A stretch of 64,000 nucleotides of DNA from Dechloromonas denitrificans (lineage in GTDB: Bacteria > Pseudomonadota > Gammaproteobacteria > Burkholderiales > Rhodocyclaceae): contig NZ_LODL01000040.1 in assembly GCF_001551835.1 (NCBI RefSeq), positions 174,336-238,335 of the forward strand, written 5' to 3'. The notes below the pieces were generated by a model. It did not search any database, was not told the origin of the DNA, and saw nothing but the letters and a program-made list of their open reading frames with translations. The position numbers were made by a program, and so were the translations under genes. Positions 9,154 to 17,321 of the stretch are shown in pieces (positions within the stretch are counted from its first letter, which is position 1; each line of letters opens with the position of its first letter).

Positions 9154-10368
9154 TCAAAATCCGCTAAGGTTTGCGGCAGCCTCAGCTTCATCCAAGACGG
9201 AATCCAGCCCTGTATATAGGGCGTTAAGAACTTCATGGGACTGAAATACGCGGTTTCTTTTGTAGGTGTTGTTTGGACGAAGGATATCGAGTTCGACCAA
9301 GTCGTCGATCGCATCGTTTGCAGCAGGGAAGGTCACATCCAGTCGTTTAGACACCTCGGTTACCGTGACGACTGGTTGCCCGATTAATAAATCGACGACT
9401 TTCCAAATGGTGGCGTGCTTTCTTCTCTTTTTTGCAGCTAGCTGCTCATGCCATCCTATTTGAATGGATCGTAGATGCCCGAACAGTTGGACAGTGTGCT
9501 TTGCGGACGCAATTGAGCACTCCAGGAACAGCTTAATCCAAGGCTCCCAGTTCAATTTCATTTGAACACTTAGAAGGGCCGCGTAGTAATCCTGTTGACG
9601 TACTTTGAGGAAAGTCGCCAGATGAAGAGGGGGTTCTCCTGCCGCATAAAGCATTAGCGGAAGGAGAAGCCTGCCTGTTCGCCCATTGCCATCCAGGAAG
9701 GGGTGTATTGCCTCAAATTGGACGTGAGCGATTGGGGCTCTCATCAGAACGGAGACCTCTTTTACTCCCTCTGGTTCGTATTGGAGGAGTGAGACGAGGT
9801 CATCCAGCAATTGTGGTACTAGGTCTGCTGGTGGTGGAATGTAGTGTGCAGTCTCTAGCCGGGTACCAATATAGTTCTGTCGATCACGGGGGATTCCCGG
9901 TGTTGCACGTATTTGTCCTTTCATGAGTATGGAGTGGATCTGATTAATCAGTTCGTTGTTTAGAGCAGATTGCCCACGATCGGTAACCTCCTTGATGCCG
10001 TACATGAAGGCCCGAACGTAGGAAAGCGTCTCTTCTGCATCCTCGTCCTCAGGCAAGGAAGACGAGCTTGCTTCTATTTCATGAATGAGGAGGCCATCAA
10101 AACCGGTATGGGTACCTTCAATCTGGCTGCTGTCTACAGCCTCCCGTCTGTTAAGCATGTGGAATACGAGGCGTGCCATCTCGGGGTTTGCTTCGATCGT
10201 TGCCTTTAGGGCTTCCAGCTCTCGTCGCGCGAGTACAAAGAGTGCAGAACAGCTTGGTGCGGACACCGACGTTGGAACGGGTTCTGGAACAACAGCAAAG
10301 CAACCCGAGCGATCCGGTATCGCATGGCAGGTGTTTTGTAGACGGGGGTGAAGGTCAGACTTTCTCAT
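9154..10368 (-). CDS. Fic family protein with N-terminal inhibitory motif
   Basis: 404 residues. An N-terminal Fic_N helical region contains S80-S81-Q-I-E84-G85, matching the (S/T)xxxE(G/N) inhibitory motif, so autoinhibition by an N-terminal helix is expected. The core motif HPFLDGNGRTGR begins at His222, the catalytic base; all core residues are present. The C-terminal third has a winged-helix-like region (VVTVTEVSKRLDVTFPAANDAI). Fic enzymes usually transfer AMP to target proteins; the target here is unknown. The base composition (roughly half GC) and codon use are clearly unlike the neighbours, which suggests transfer together with the CRISPR island. No strong SD is seen. Confidence 0.9.
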   Translation of the reverse strand: MRKSDLHPRLQNTCHAIPDRSGCFAVVPEPVPTSVSAPSCSALFVLARRELEALKATIEANPEMARLVFHMLNRREAVDSSQIEGTHTGFDGLLIHEIEASSSSLPEDEDAEETLSYVRAFMYGIKEVTDRGQSALNNELINQIHSILMKGQIRATPGIPRDRQNYIGTRLETAHYIPPPADLVPQLLDDLVSLLQYEPEGVKEVSVLMRAPIAHVQFEAIHPFLDGNGRTGRLLLPLMLYAAGEPPLHLATFLKVRQQDYYAALLSVQMKLNWEPWIKLFLECSIASAKHTVQLFGHLRSIQIGWHEQLAAKKRRKHATIWKVVDLLIGQPVVTVTEVSKRLDVTFPAANDAIDDLVELDILRPNNTYKRNRVFQSHEVLNALYTGLDSVLDEAEAAANLSGF

Positions 10369-10543
10369 GAAAGGAATAATAGCCTTTTACTTGCTAAGCG
10401 TAACTTTAGAAAGTATTAACATACCAAAGTTTGTTAAAGGATTTGAGCACCTCGGTTACTCGACCGGCCGCCAGGAAGCGGTCATTGACCATCACTAGAG
10501 GCTTAACGGCAGGTAAGTGGCAGATTGCCGCCTGATTCAGGAC
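10369..10543. other. AT-rich non-coding region between fic and the array; leader candidate
   Basis: 175 bp without a supported gene, AT-rich for the first 70 bp. It must contain the fic promoter (minus strand) and could serve as a leader for the array (plus strand). A 74-codon minus-strand frame starting in repeat 2 crosses it but is built partly of repeat sequence and is not credible. Confidence 0.5.
10391..10419 (+). promoter_or_regulatory. Candidate sigma70 promoter reading into the CRISPR array
   Basis: TTGCTA at 10391, a 17-bp spacer, and TATTAA at 10414 match the -35 and -10 consensus at four of six positions each. Transcription would start near 10426, about 118 bp before the first repeat, in the crRNA orientation. 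Confidence 0.4.
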
Positions 10544-12456
10544 AATGTAGCTCCCTCTCTCACCCCGGAAAGCTACAATCTGGCTGGTCAGCGCCCCTTG
10601 CGCCCCGAGGGTTGTAGCTCCCTCTCTCACCCCGGAAAGCTACAATCGGAGATTTCCAGCACCGGCAGTTCCATCGGGTTGTAGCTCCCTCTCTCACCCC
10701 GGAAAGCTACAATCACCAGCTGAAAGAACTGATCGGTGAAAACCGTTGTAGCTCCCTCTCTCACCCCGGAAAGCTACAATCTGCCGCTTCGGCAGTTCGA
10801 CGGCAGGCTTCGTTGTAGCTCCCTCTCTCACCCCGGAAAGCTACAATCGTCGACCCCAACGACAGCATTGTCCGCTACGTTGTAGCTCCCTCTCTCACCC
10901 CGGAAAGCTACAATCTGTCGACGTCTCGCCGACCCCTGTCACGGTGTTGTAGCTCCCTCTCTCACCCCGGAAAGCTACAATCCCGAAGAACAAGGGCCGC
11001 GAGTTCAATTCGGTTGTAGCTCCCTCTCTCACCCCGGAAAGCTACAATCTCTGGGCGATATGTTCCCACTGTGCAGACGGTTGTAGCTCCCTCTCTCACC
11101 CCGGAAAGCTACAATCCTTCCGTAAGTTATTCAGCAGGCGCAACTAGTTGTAGCTCCCTCTCTCACCCCGGAAAGCTACAATCCTGGCCAACTCGGTAGC
11201 GGCTTCCTTCGCCGTTGTAGCTCCCTCTCTCACCCCGGAAAGCTACAATCAAGCATCGAAACACCCTTCGAAAATATGAAGTTGTAGCTCCCTCTCTCAC
11301 CCCGGAAAGCTACAATCCATCGGTGAGGTGTCAGTGATTAACGGCGAGTTGTAGCTCCCTCTCTCACCCCGGAAAGCTACAATCGTGAAAGAGGTGCTGA
11401 TGCGGTCGGCCCGGGTTGTAGCTCCCTCTCTCACCCCGGAAAGCTACAATCGCCTACTGACTTCACCAGTCAAGGCCGAGCGTTGTAGCTCCCTCTCTCA
11501 CCCCGGAAAGCTACAATCGCGGAGCGCCGCCGTTCTTTCCGCTCAGCTGTTGTAGCTCCCTCTCTCACCCCGGAAAGCTACAATCTAGGCGACGCGCATC
11601 CGTTGCACCTGAATGGTTGTAGCTCCCTCTCTCACCCCGGAAAGCTACAATCACGGCAAGGTGTCGAAGTCGGTGGTTGATCGTTGTAGCTCCCTCTCTC
11701 ACCCCGGAAAGCTACAATCTGGTGTGCCGTAACCCATGGCGGCCTGAAGGTTGTAGCTCCCTCTCTCACCCCGGAAAGCTACAATCAAGAAGCCCTCCGA
11801 CCTGGGCTACCTGAAGGTTGTAGCTCCCTCTCTCACCCCGGAAAGCTACAATCTCGCCGATGGGCCTGGCCGATAAGAAGTTCGTTGTAGCTCCCTCTCT
11901 CACCCCGGAAAGCTACAATCTCCATATCAAAGCAGCATCGTATAAATCGAGTTGTAGCTCCCTCTCTCACCCCGGAAAGCTACAATCGCCGACTGGCGGT
12001 CGGTGCCTGAACGATGGGTTGTAGCTCCCTCTCTCACCCCGGAAAGCTACAATCCGGGACGATAACGGGGTGCCAAAGTGGCAGGTTGTAGCTCCCTCTC
12101 TCACCCCGGAAAGCTACAATCCCGTTCAATGAGCTGATCAACCAGGTACGTGTTGTAGCTCCCTCTCTCACCCCGGAAAGCTACAATCGCCGCCGCTGCT
12201 CGAACTGAACTGGTTCAAGTTGTAGCTCCCTCTCTCACCCCGGAAAGCTACAATCCGGAAAAGAATGAATGCCGCTGCAAGGCAGGTTGTAGCTCCCTCT
12301 CTCACCCCGGAAAGCTACAATCACGGAGCGCCGCTGTTCTTTCGGCCCAGCTGTTGTAGCTCCCTCTCTCACCCCGGAAAGCTACAATCACGTCGCCGAC
12401 CGCATCCTGGCCGCGCTCGGTTGTAGCTCCCTCTCTCACCCCGGAAAGCTACAATC
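10544..12456 (+). CRISPR. Type II-C CRISPR array, 29 repeats and 28 spacers
   Basis: The 37-nt unit starts GTTGTAGCTCCCTCTCTCAC and ends CCCCGGAAAGCTACAATC. It recurs with an exact 67-base period from 10544 to 12420, so every spacer is 30 nt. Only the first copy differs (AA instead of GT at its first two bases). The final C is present in all copies, including the last, so the unit is 37 nt and not the 36 usual in this class. The crRNA strand is plus: the 5' part pairs with the anti-repeat of the tracrRNA at 17131. Spacers 15 (11519-11548) and 27 (12323-12352) differ at only 4 of 30 positions. The array runs towards cas2 and ends in a terminator. Confidence 0.98.
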
Positions 12457-12465
12457 TGACGCAAT

Positions 12466-12506
12466 CGAAATTCCCGCCCGGCGTAAGCTGGGCGGGAATT
12501 TTTTTG
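12466..12506 (+). terminator. Terminator between the CRISPR array and cas2
   Basis: The stem AAATTCCCGCCC / GGGCGGGAATTT (12468-12501) with a ten-base loop is followed by a seven-T run overlapping the stem end (12499-12505). It stops plus-strand array transcripts before they enter the convergent cas2; on the minus strand the T-run is weaker. Confidence 0.85.
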
Positions 12507-12519
12507 TTTAAATCCGGGA

Positions 12520-12852
12520 TCAAAACAGCAGCATCTGGTTGGCCGGAACCTTTTTTTCCTGAAAAAGGGGCATGCCGACCAGGAGGCGAATGCCGGCAAA
12601 CTGCTTTTCCGTGACGGTCATACAGCGAATGGAGCCGGCGGGCGGCAGACTGTCGACCAGGCGCTTCAAATGTTTTTCGTGGTCGTCGTTGCCGTTCAGC
12701 AGTCGCGCATAGACGGACCACTGGATCATGTCGTAGCCGTCATTGAGCAGGAAGCGGCGAAATTGCACGTAGGCGCGCTTCTCGGTTTTGGTGACCATGG
12801 GCAGGTCGAAGAAGACGATGAGTCGCATGAAGCGTCGTGTCTCCAGTCCCAT
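12520..12852 (-). CDS. cas2: CRISPR-associated endonuclease Cas2 (type II)
   Basis: 110 residues, the usual Cas2 size. MRLIVFFDLPM near the N-terminus is the beta1 strand with the conserved Asp of the ferredoxin-like fold; QWSVYARLLNGND and SIRCMTVTEKQF are typical of type II Cas2. Cas2 forms the structural core of the Cas1-Cas2 integrase. The ATG lies three bases after the cas1 stop. It is the last gene of the cas9-cas1-cas2 operon and faces the array. Confidence 0.95.
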   Translation of the reverse strand: MGLETRRFMRLIVFFDLPMVTKTEKRAYVQFRRFLLNDGYDMIQWSVYARLLNGNDDHEKHLKRLVDSLPPAGSIRCMTVTEKQFAGIRLLVGMPLFQEKKVPANQMLLF

Positions 12853-12855
12853 GCC

Positions 12856-13758
12856 TCAACATTCCAGCCTGTGGGCGTGCAAGCCGATCAAGGTGGGTAA
12901 TTCCAGTTCGCTGTCGCCTTGCTCGAATAGTCGGGCGAGACTTTCGACTGCGTATTCGATGGCGGAAAGCGCGGCCATCTTGCCTTGCGGCATGCCGACA
13001 TCAACGTTGAGCAAGGCGACCAACGCGGCTTTGTCTTGCGGGGCGAGATCGCCTTCTGTGGTGGCTGGGTGTTTCGCGACATGCAGGTCGACCAAGGGGC
13101 GGAAGGGTTCGATCAGGTCGTCGGCCAGATTGAAGGCATTTTGTTCGCTGGCGTGGAAGAGGCCGATAGGCGGGTGCATGCCGTGGGCGACCAGTCCGCG
13201 TGCGATGGCGCCGCGCAGCACGGCGTAGCCGTAGTCGAGCGCCGCATTGGCCCAGCGTTCTTCTGCGCGATAAAAACCTTGGCCGAAGAGTTGGGTGAAA
13301 TAAAAGGCGGCGGCCTGACCTTCGAGGTTTTCCGTGTCGCCCGAGCGTACCCGTCGGACGTAGGAATCCATGCGGTCGACGCCATTTTTGGCACAAAAAC
13401 GAAGAACGGCCGCCTGGTTTTCGATCTTGCGCCGGACGATATTGGCCCAGGCCTGCTTGGCCAGGGGACGGGGAATGTCCATCTGCTTGCGCATCAGACG
13501 GGTGGTGCGGGAATGCGCGAGAAATGGCAGGAAGACGCCGTTGGGTTGGTGGTTGTCGCCGGTGGCGTAGAGGCCGATGCCGTAGTCGGCGCAGGCCGAG
13601 AGCACCGGGTGGGTGAGCTGGATTTCACGGTGATTGAGGACAATGATGGCGATGTCCTCGAAGGGGACGAAGGCTGTCTGTTCCTGTTCGATGGCCAGGG
13701 AATAATGCTCCCGGCGCAGCTTGGCTGGCCGGGAAATCATCACGCTACGCCAGCCCAC
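12856..13758 (-). CDS. cas1: CRISPR-associated integrase Cas1 (type II)
   Basis: The best start is GTG 13758, giving VGWRSVMISRPAKL, because the GWRS opening strand is conserved in type II-C Cas1; this makes about 300 residues and overlaps the cas9 end by 14 bp. A downstream ATG at 13740 would cut that strand. VRSGDTENLEGQAAAFYF contains the first catalytic Glu, HASEQNAFNLADDLIEPFRP the conserved His and the acidic pair. Cas1 inserts new spacers. The longer open frame to 13872 reads through cas9 in another frame. Confidence 0.95.
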   Translation of the reverse strand: MGWRSVMISRPAKLRREHYSLAIEQEQTAFVPFEDIAIIVLNHREIQLTHPVLSACADYGIGLYATGDNHQPNGVFLPFLAHSRTTRLMRKQMDIPRPLAKQAWANIVRRKIENQAAVLRFCAKNGVDRMDSYVRRVRSGDTENLEGQAAAFYFTQLFGQGFYRAEERWANAALDYGYAVLRGAIARGLVAHGMHPPIGLFHASEQNAFNLADDLIEPFRPLVDLHVAKHPATTEGDLAPQDKAALVALLNVDVGMPQGKMAALSAIEYAVESLARLFEQGDSELELPTLIGLHAHRLEC

Positions 13759-16700
13759 GACGCTTCTCCGGTGGGGCGGGGTAGATGTTGCCCAGGGTGT
13801 CGACGTGGAGTTTTTCGATTGAAACAGCCATTTTGACGCCGATGCTTTCGATGAAACCATCTTTGCCCACATTTACATTACGATCATGTGCCCAAAGATT
13901 TACTGCGCCAGTTGATCGATTGCAGCTGGAGTAATACCCAGAGTGGCTTTCTTTTTTTAGCTTGATGCGTAGGAGGTCGTTTGGATACAGCGAAAAACAC
14001 CAATCAAAGCTGTCATCAATCAGCGTCCATTCATCTTCGTCCTTGAACGCGATAATCGCCCGATTCGGCAGCCCGGTCACACGGTGATGCACATAAACCG
14101 GCACCAGATGAAACTTGCCACCCTTGGTGAAAACATCCACCCGCAACATGGTGTCGTTCTTGGCAATGCCGCCGCGCACCGGGATGCCGGAGAGTTTGTC
14201 GATGACTTTGGTCACCGTACGAACGATCGGGCCGGTCGGGTTGCCTTCCTTGTCCGGCTTGCGTAGCGGATTGGTGGCCGGAAATGCCTTGTCGCCCTTG
14301 CCGCCGTGGGCTTCGAGGCGTTCGCGAATGGCCCCGTACAGCTTTGCGTTGCGGTGGGGGTCGGCGAGCAAGTCGATGTCTTTCAACGTCAGGCTGGTGA
14401 GTGCAACCTTCTGCGTAACGCTTCCGTTTTTCTTCAATTTTTCCGGTTGACCGTAGATGGTGTCCTTGTGCGCTGCGCCACCGTTGCGGCGTTGCGGTGC
14501 GCGGGAAACGAATAGCGGTTTCAGCACCTTGAGTTCCTCTTCGCTGTAGCTACCCAAACGCGCCATTTCCTCCCGCAACAATTCCGGCGAGTCGATCTTC
14601 AGGCGGGCTTCGAGTTCGTGCCGGAAGTAGGGCCACGGGTCGGGGAAGTGTTCGCGCAGTTGCTGGTGCATGGCCGGATTGACGATCTCGCCGGTTTCGA
14701 TATCGACGAAGCCATCGCGCACCTGCTCTAGTTCGCGGGTACGCGAGTAATTGGAAAGGCGCTGAACCATGCTGTGGCTGCATGCGGCGACAACGGCGGC
14801 ATCGAGGGCGTGGTGGCGGTCGCTGTCGGAACGAACCTTGAGCAGTCCCCAGCGGGCGCGCAGGAAATTGGTCAGTTGGCCGCTAACGACGACACAGCGT
14901 TTGGTCTCGCTGCCCTCTGCAAGTTTCAGGTGCTGTTCGACGTAGTTCTTGAAGAAGCGGCAAACATAGCGGGTGTCGTTCAGGTTGCGTTCGCGAAACT
15001 CCTCGGATTCCTTGGCACCGAAATCCTTGCGTAGCAGCCGGGTGCGCTTGGCCAGTCGATAGGCCTTGTTCGATTCAACGAACGAAACGAAGCGTTGCCA
15101 GCTTTCGCTGTTCTCGGCTCCGCCCAAATACTCGTAGGGGGTACGGTTGCCCTTGTCGCGGTTTTCGCGGGTCAGCACCAGAACCTTGTTGTTCTTGCTG
15201 TCGTCGAAACTGCGTGAGTAGGGCAGGGCGTGGTCGATTTCCGTCGAGCCATCGAGGAAGATTTCGGCGACATTGCCCGACGCGGTGAGCGGCCTTTGGC
15301 TGTAGGCGCATTGGCCGTTCTGTTCCCGGTACAGGCGCCATTTTTCGAACTCAAGACCTTTCGGCGGGTGGCCGAATAGCTCGCTGAATTGTTCCCTGTC
15401 ACGCTGATTCCTGGCCTGGTATTCGTCCTGATCCTTCTTGATCTTGTTGCGCTCATCGAATGGCCGGGACAGGTCGCGGGCCATTTCGATATGAACCGCC
15501 GACGGCGAGCCATAGCGCCGGATGATGGCGTTGACCACCTTGCGTGCCTGATTCAGCGAGCGCAGAACGACGGGGTTGCGCGGAATGTCGGCATCCTCGG
15601 CGAAGATCATCCGACCATCGCCGTCTCGGCCGTCGTACAACGGTGGCAGATATTTGTGTTCGCCTTCGCCGACCTTGAGCAACTGGCTGTGGTGATAGCC
15701 GGCCTGAACGCAGGCCTCGTCGTAGCGCAGGCCTTGCTCCATGTGCGGCACGATGGCGCGCAAGGCTTTCAGCGACAGGGAGTGGAATTTGTCGAAACGG
15801 ATGTTGAGCAGGGCTTCGGTCAGCGCCTGGGGATTGGGCAGGGCCAGCTTGGCGAGTTCGGCGCGGACTTCGTCGTCGTCCTTGTATACGCTCAACACCC
15901 AGGCGATTTTGTCGAAAATCTCTGGTTGACCGCAGAGGGCATCCCCTGCGAGTTTTTCCCACTCGTCGTTGAGGCCGCCCTTGGTGAGCGTTTGTCGTAG
16001 TTCATGCCAGGCCGGGATTTTGACCAATGTGGCCGATTCCGGGTCTTTGGCCTTGCCTTCAGCCTTTTGTGCCTCGGTCGGGTAGGCGAGGCCGGTGAAT
16101 TTGAAACCGCCGGCTTCCAGCAGCCCGGCTTTGGCGAGCGCGCTACCAAGCTGTTTATAGGTCAAGTCGCCGGCCTGCCGATAGGGCAAGGGCAGGCAGA
16201 GTTGGCGCTCCTGCTCGGTGAGCTGGCGGGTAACGCCGTCGGTGACGATGCGCAGATTGTTCAGGCGCGTCAGCCAGACATGGCGTTCGGCGGTGAAGCT
16301 GGCTTTGGGGGCGCGGTATTCGCCTTTCTCGAAGGTGCAGGTACCGAGCATCTTGAGCAGGTCGGTGCCAGCCAGGGCCGGTTTTTGCTGCCAGAACAAT
16401 CCGCTCTTTTTGTCGCCGTTGCCGAGGATGGCCGTTTCCAGTGCGCCGGGGGTATGCAGGTTGCCGTATTCCCTTTGCTGGGCGAAAAGTAACGCCAGTT
16501 CCTTGGCGAGCAGTTCCCGCGAAAGTGCTTTTTGGTATTCGCCTTGCTTGTTGCGCTGCGCCTGCGGGAATTCGGCCAGAACCATTTCAGCCGCACTGCG
16601 ATAGCCTTTTTCATCCATCAGCTTGGCCGTACCGGCCAGCCCCTGTTTGACCTTACCCCCTTCGCTCTTGCTGTCGCCTTCGGCCTGCTTCGCTTCGGCG

Positions 16701-17092
16701 CGGCTGATCCAGTGAAAACCCCGGTGCTTGCACAGGTGGTAAATGACGCGTGCCCATTCTTCGTCGTTAAGTCGGCGGTCGAGGCCATCGACCCGTAGTT
16801 GCCAGAGAGATTTTGAGAAAGGCAGCTCAGGCTTGAACAGTTTGGTGTCGGCGATGAGGCCCTCGCTTTTCAGCTGGCGAGCTAGTTTCTTCAGTCGCCA
16901 CGTCCGCCGGAACAAACGTCGCCGCATCAGGCGCGCATTCCGTCGGGCAAGATTCAGGGATTCGCCTTCCTTGGCGGTTTCGGCTTTATCAAATGCCCGC
17001 ACCCCCAAGTCGAGGATGTGGGTTTCTCCGAAGGCGCACCAGCCAACCGAGGCGATGCCAATGTCCAATCCGATGGTATATGTCGCACTCAT
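13745..17092 (-). CDS. cas9: CRISPR-associated endonuclease Cas9, type II-C
   Basis: About 1115 residues from ATG 17092, compact as in type II-C (N. meningitidis Cas9 is 1082). RuvC-I reads TIGLDIGIASVGW with Asp10, followed by an Arg-rich bridge helix (LARRNARLMRRRLFRRTWRL). RuvC-II VHIEMARDL has Glu536, the HNH motif STEIDHALPYSRSFDDSKNN has His621, and RuvC-III DRHHALDAAVVA has Asp764, so both nuclease sites look intact. The C-terminal domain should read the PAM; its specificity cannot be told by eye. The frame stays open to 17449 but the extra 119 codons cross the tracrRNA gene and have no Cas9 similarity. No strong SD precedes the ATG. First gene of cas9-cas1-cas2. Confidence 0.97.
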   Translation of the reverse strand: MSATYTIGLDIGIASVGWCAFGETHILDLGVRAFDKAETAKEGESLNLARRNARLMRRRLFRRTWRLKKLARQLKSEGLIADTKLFKPELPFSKSLWQLRVDGLDRRLNDEEWARVIYHLCKHRGFHWISRAEAKQAEGDSKSEGGKVKQGLAGTAKLMDEKGYRSAAEMVLAEFPQAQRNKQGEYQKALSRELLAKELALLFAQQREYGNLHTPGALETAILGNGDKKSGLFWQQKPALAGTDLLKMLGTCTFEKGEYRAPKASFTAERHVWLTRLNNLRIVTDGVTRQLTEQERQLCLPLPYRQAGDLTYKQLGSALAKAGLLEAGGFKFTGLAYPTEAQKAEGKAKDPESATLVKIPAWHELRQTLTKGGLNDEWEKLAGDALCGQPEIFDKIAWVLSVYKDDDEVRAELAKLALPNPQALTEALLNIRFDKFHSLSLKALRAIVPHMEQGLRYDEACVQAGYHHSQLLKVGEGEHKYLPPLYDGRDGDGRMIFAEDADIPRNPVVLRSLNQARKVVNAIIRRYGSPSAVHIEMARDLSRPFDERNKIKKDQDEYQARNQRDREQFSELFGHPPKGLEFEKWRLYREQNGQCAYSQRPLTASGNVAEIFLDGSTEIDHALPYSRSFDDSKNNKVLVLTRENRDKGNRTPYEYLGGAENSESWQRFVSFVESNKAYRLAKRTRLLRKDFGAKESEEFRERNLNDTRYVCRFFKNYVEQHLKLAEGSETKRCVVVSGQLTNFLRARWGLLKVRSDSDRHHALDAAVVAACSHSMVQRLSNYSRTRELEQVRDGFVDIETGEIVNPAMHQQLREHFPDPWPYFRHELEARLKIDSPELLREEMARLGSYSEEELKVLKPLFVSRAPQRRNGGAAHKDTIYGQPEKLKKNGSVTQKVALTSLTLKDIDLLADPHRNAKLYGAIRERLEAHGGKGDKAFPATNPLRKPDKEGNPTGPIVRTVTKVIDKLSGIPVRGGIAKNDTMLRVDVFTKGGKFHLVPVYVHHRVTGLPNRAIIAFKDEDEWTLIDDSFDWCFSLYPNDLLRIKLKKESHSGYYSSCNRSTGAVNLWAHDRNVNVGKDGFIESIGVKMAVSIEKLHVDTLGNIYPAPPEKRRGLA

Positions 17093-17095
17093 GAT

Positions 17096-17125
17096 TTGCG
17101 GTTTGTTATTCAAAGTGCGTAGAAT
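17096..17125 (+). promoter_or_regulatory. Candidate tracrRNA promoter
   Basis: TTGCGG at 17096, an 18-bp spacer and TAGAAT at 17120 put the transcription start near 17131-17133, exactly at the anti-repeat. The -35 sits in the short stretch just upstream of the divergent cas9 start. Confidence 0.5.
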
Positions 17126-17130
17126 AACGC

Positions 17131-17228
17131 CATGTAGCTTTCCGGGGTGAGAGCCGTTGCTACAATAAGGTGCCCCTTCGGGGGCGACCGAATCCGGCCC
17201 GGCAGGGAAACCTGCCGGGCCTTCCTTA
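17131..17228 (+). ncRNA. tracrRNA of the type II-C CRISPR system
   Basis: The anti-repeat starts near 17133: GTAGCTTTCCGGGGTGAGAG is the exact reverse complement of the repeat's 3' two thirds, then a short non-pairing CCGTT, then GCTACAAT, which pairs with the repeat's 5' end. This gives a duplex with an internal bulge as in N. meningitidis, whose tracrRNA (from memory) shares the CCGTTGCTACAATAAGG core. Downstream come a hairpin with a TTCG loop (GCCCC/GGGGC, 17172-17185) and a long stem with GAAA loop (GGCCCGGCAGG / CCTGCCGGGCC, 17196-17221) followed by TTCCTTATT, which doubles as terminator. It is divergent from cas9. Confidence 0.93.
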
Positions 17229-17321
17229 TTCCGACCTCGGTATTCGTCACTAATCACGCAGTTGCATCTGATGCTGCCATCGCTGCCCGGCAGCAGAAGC
17301 GATATGCCCGCCTCGTACCGA

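Noticed and set aside
10406..10630. 74-codon minus-strand frame at the left end of the array
   Set aside because: Its first part is translated CRISPR repeat and spacer sequence and the rest has no recognisable domain or RBS.
12369..12721. Short minus-strand frames across the last repeats and cas2
   Set aside because: They overlap the array terminator and cas2 in other frames and encode repeat-derived peptides.
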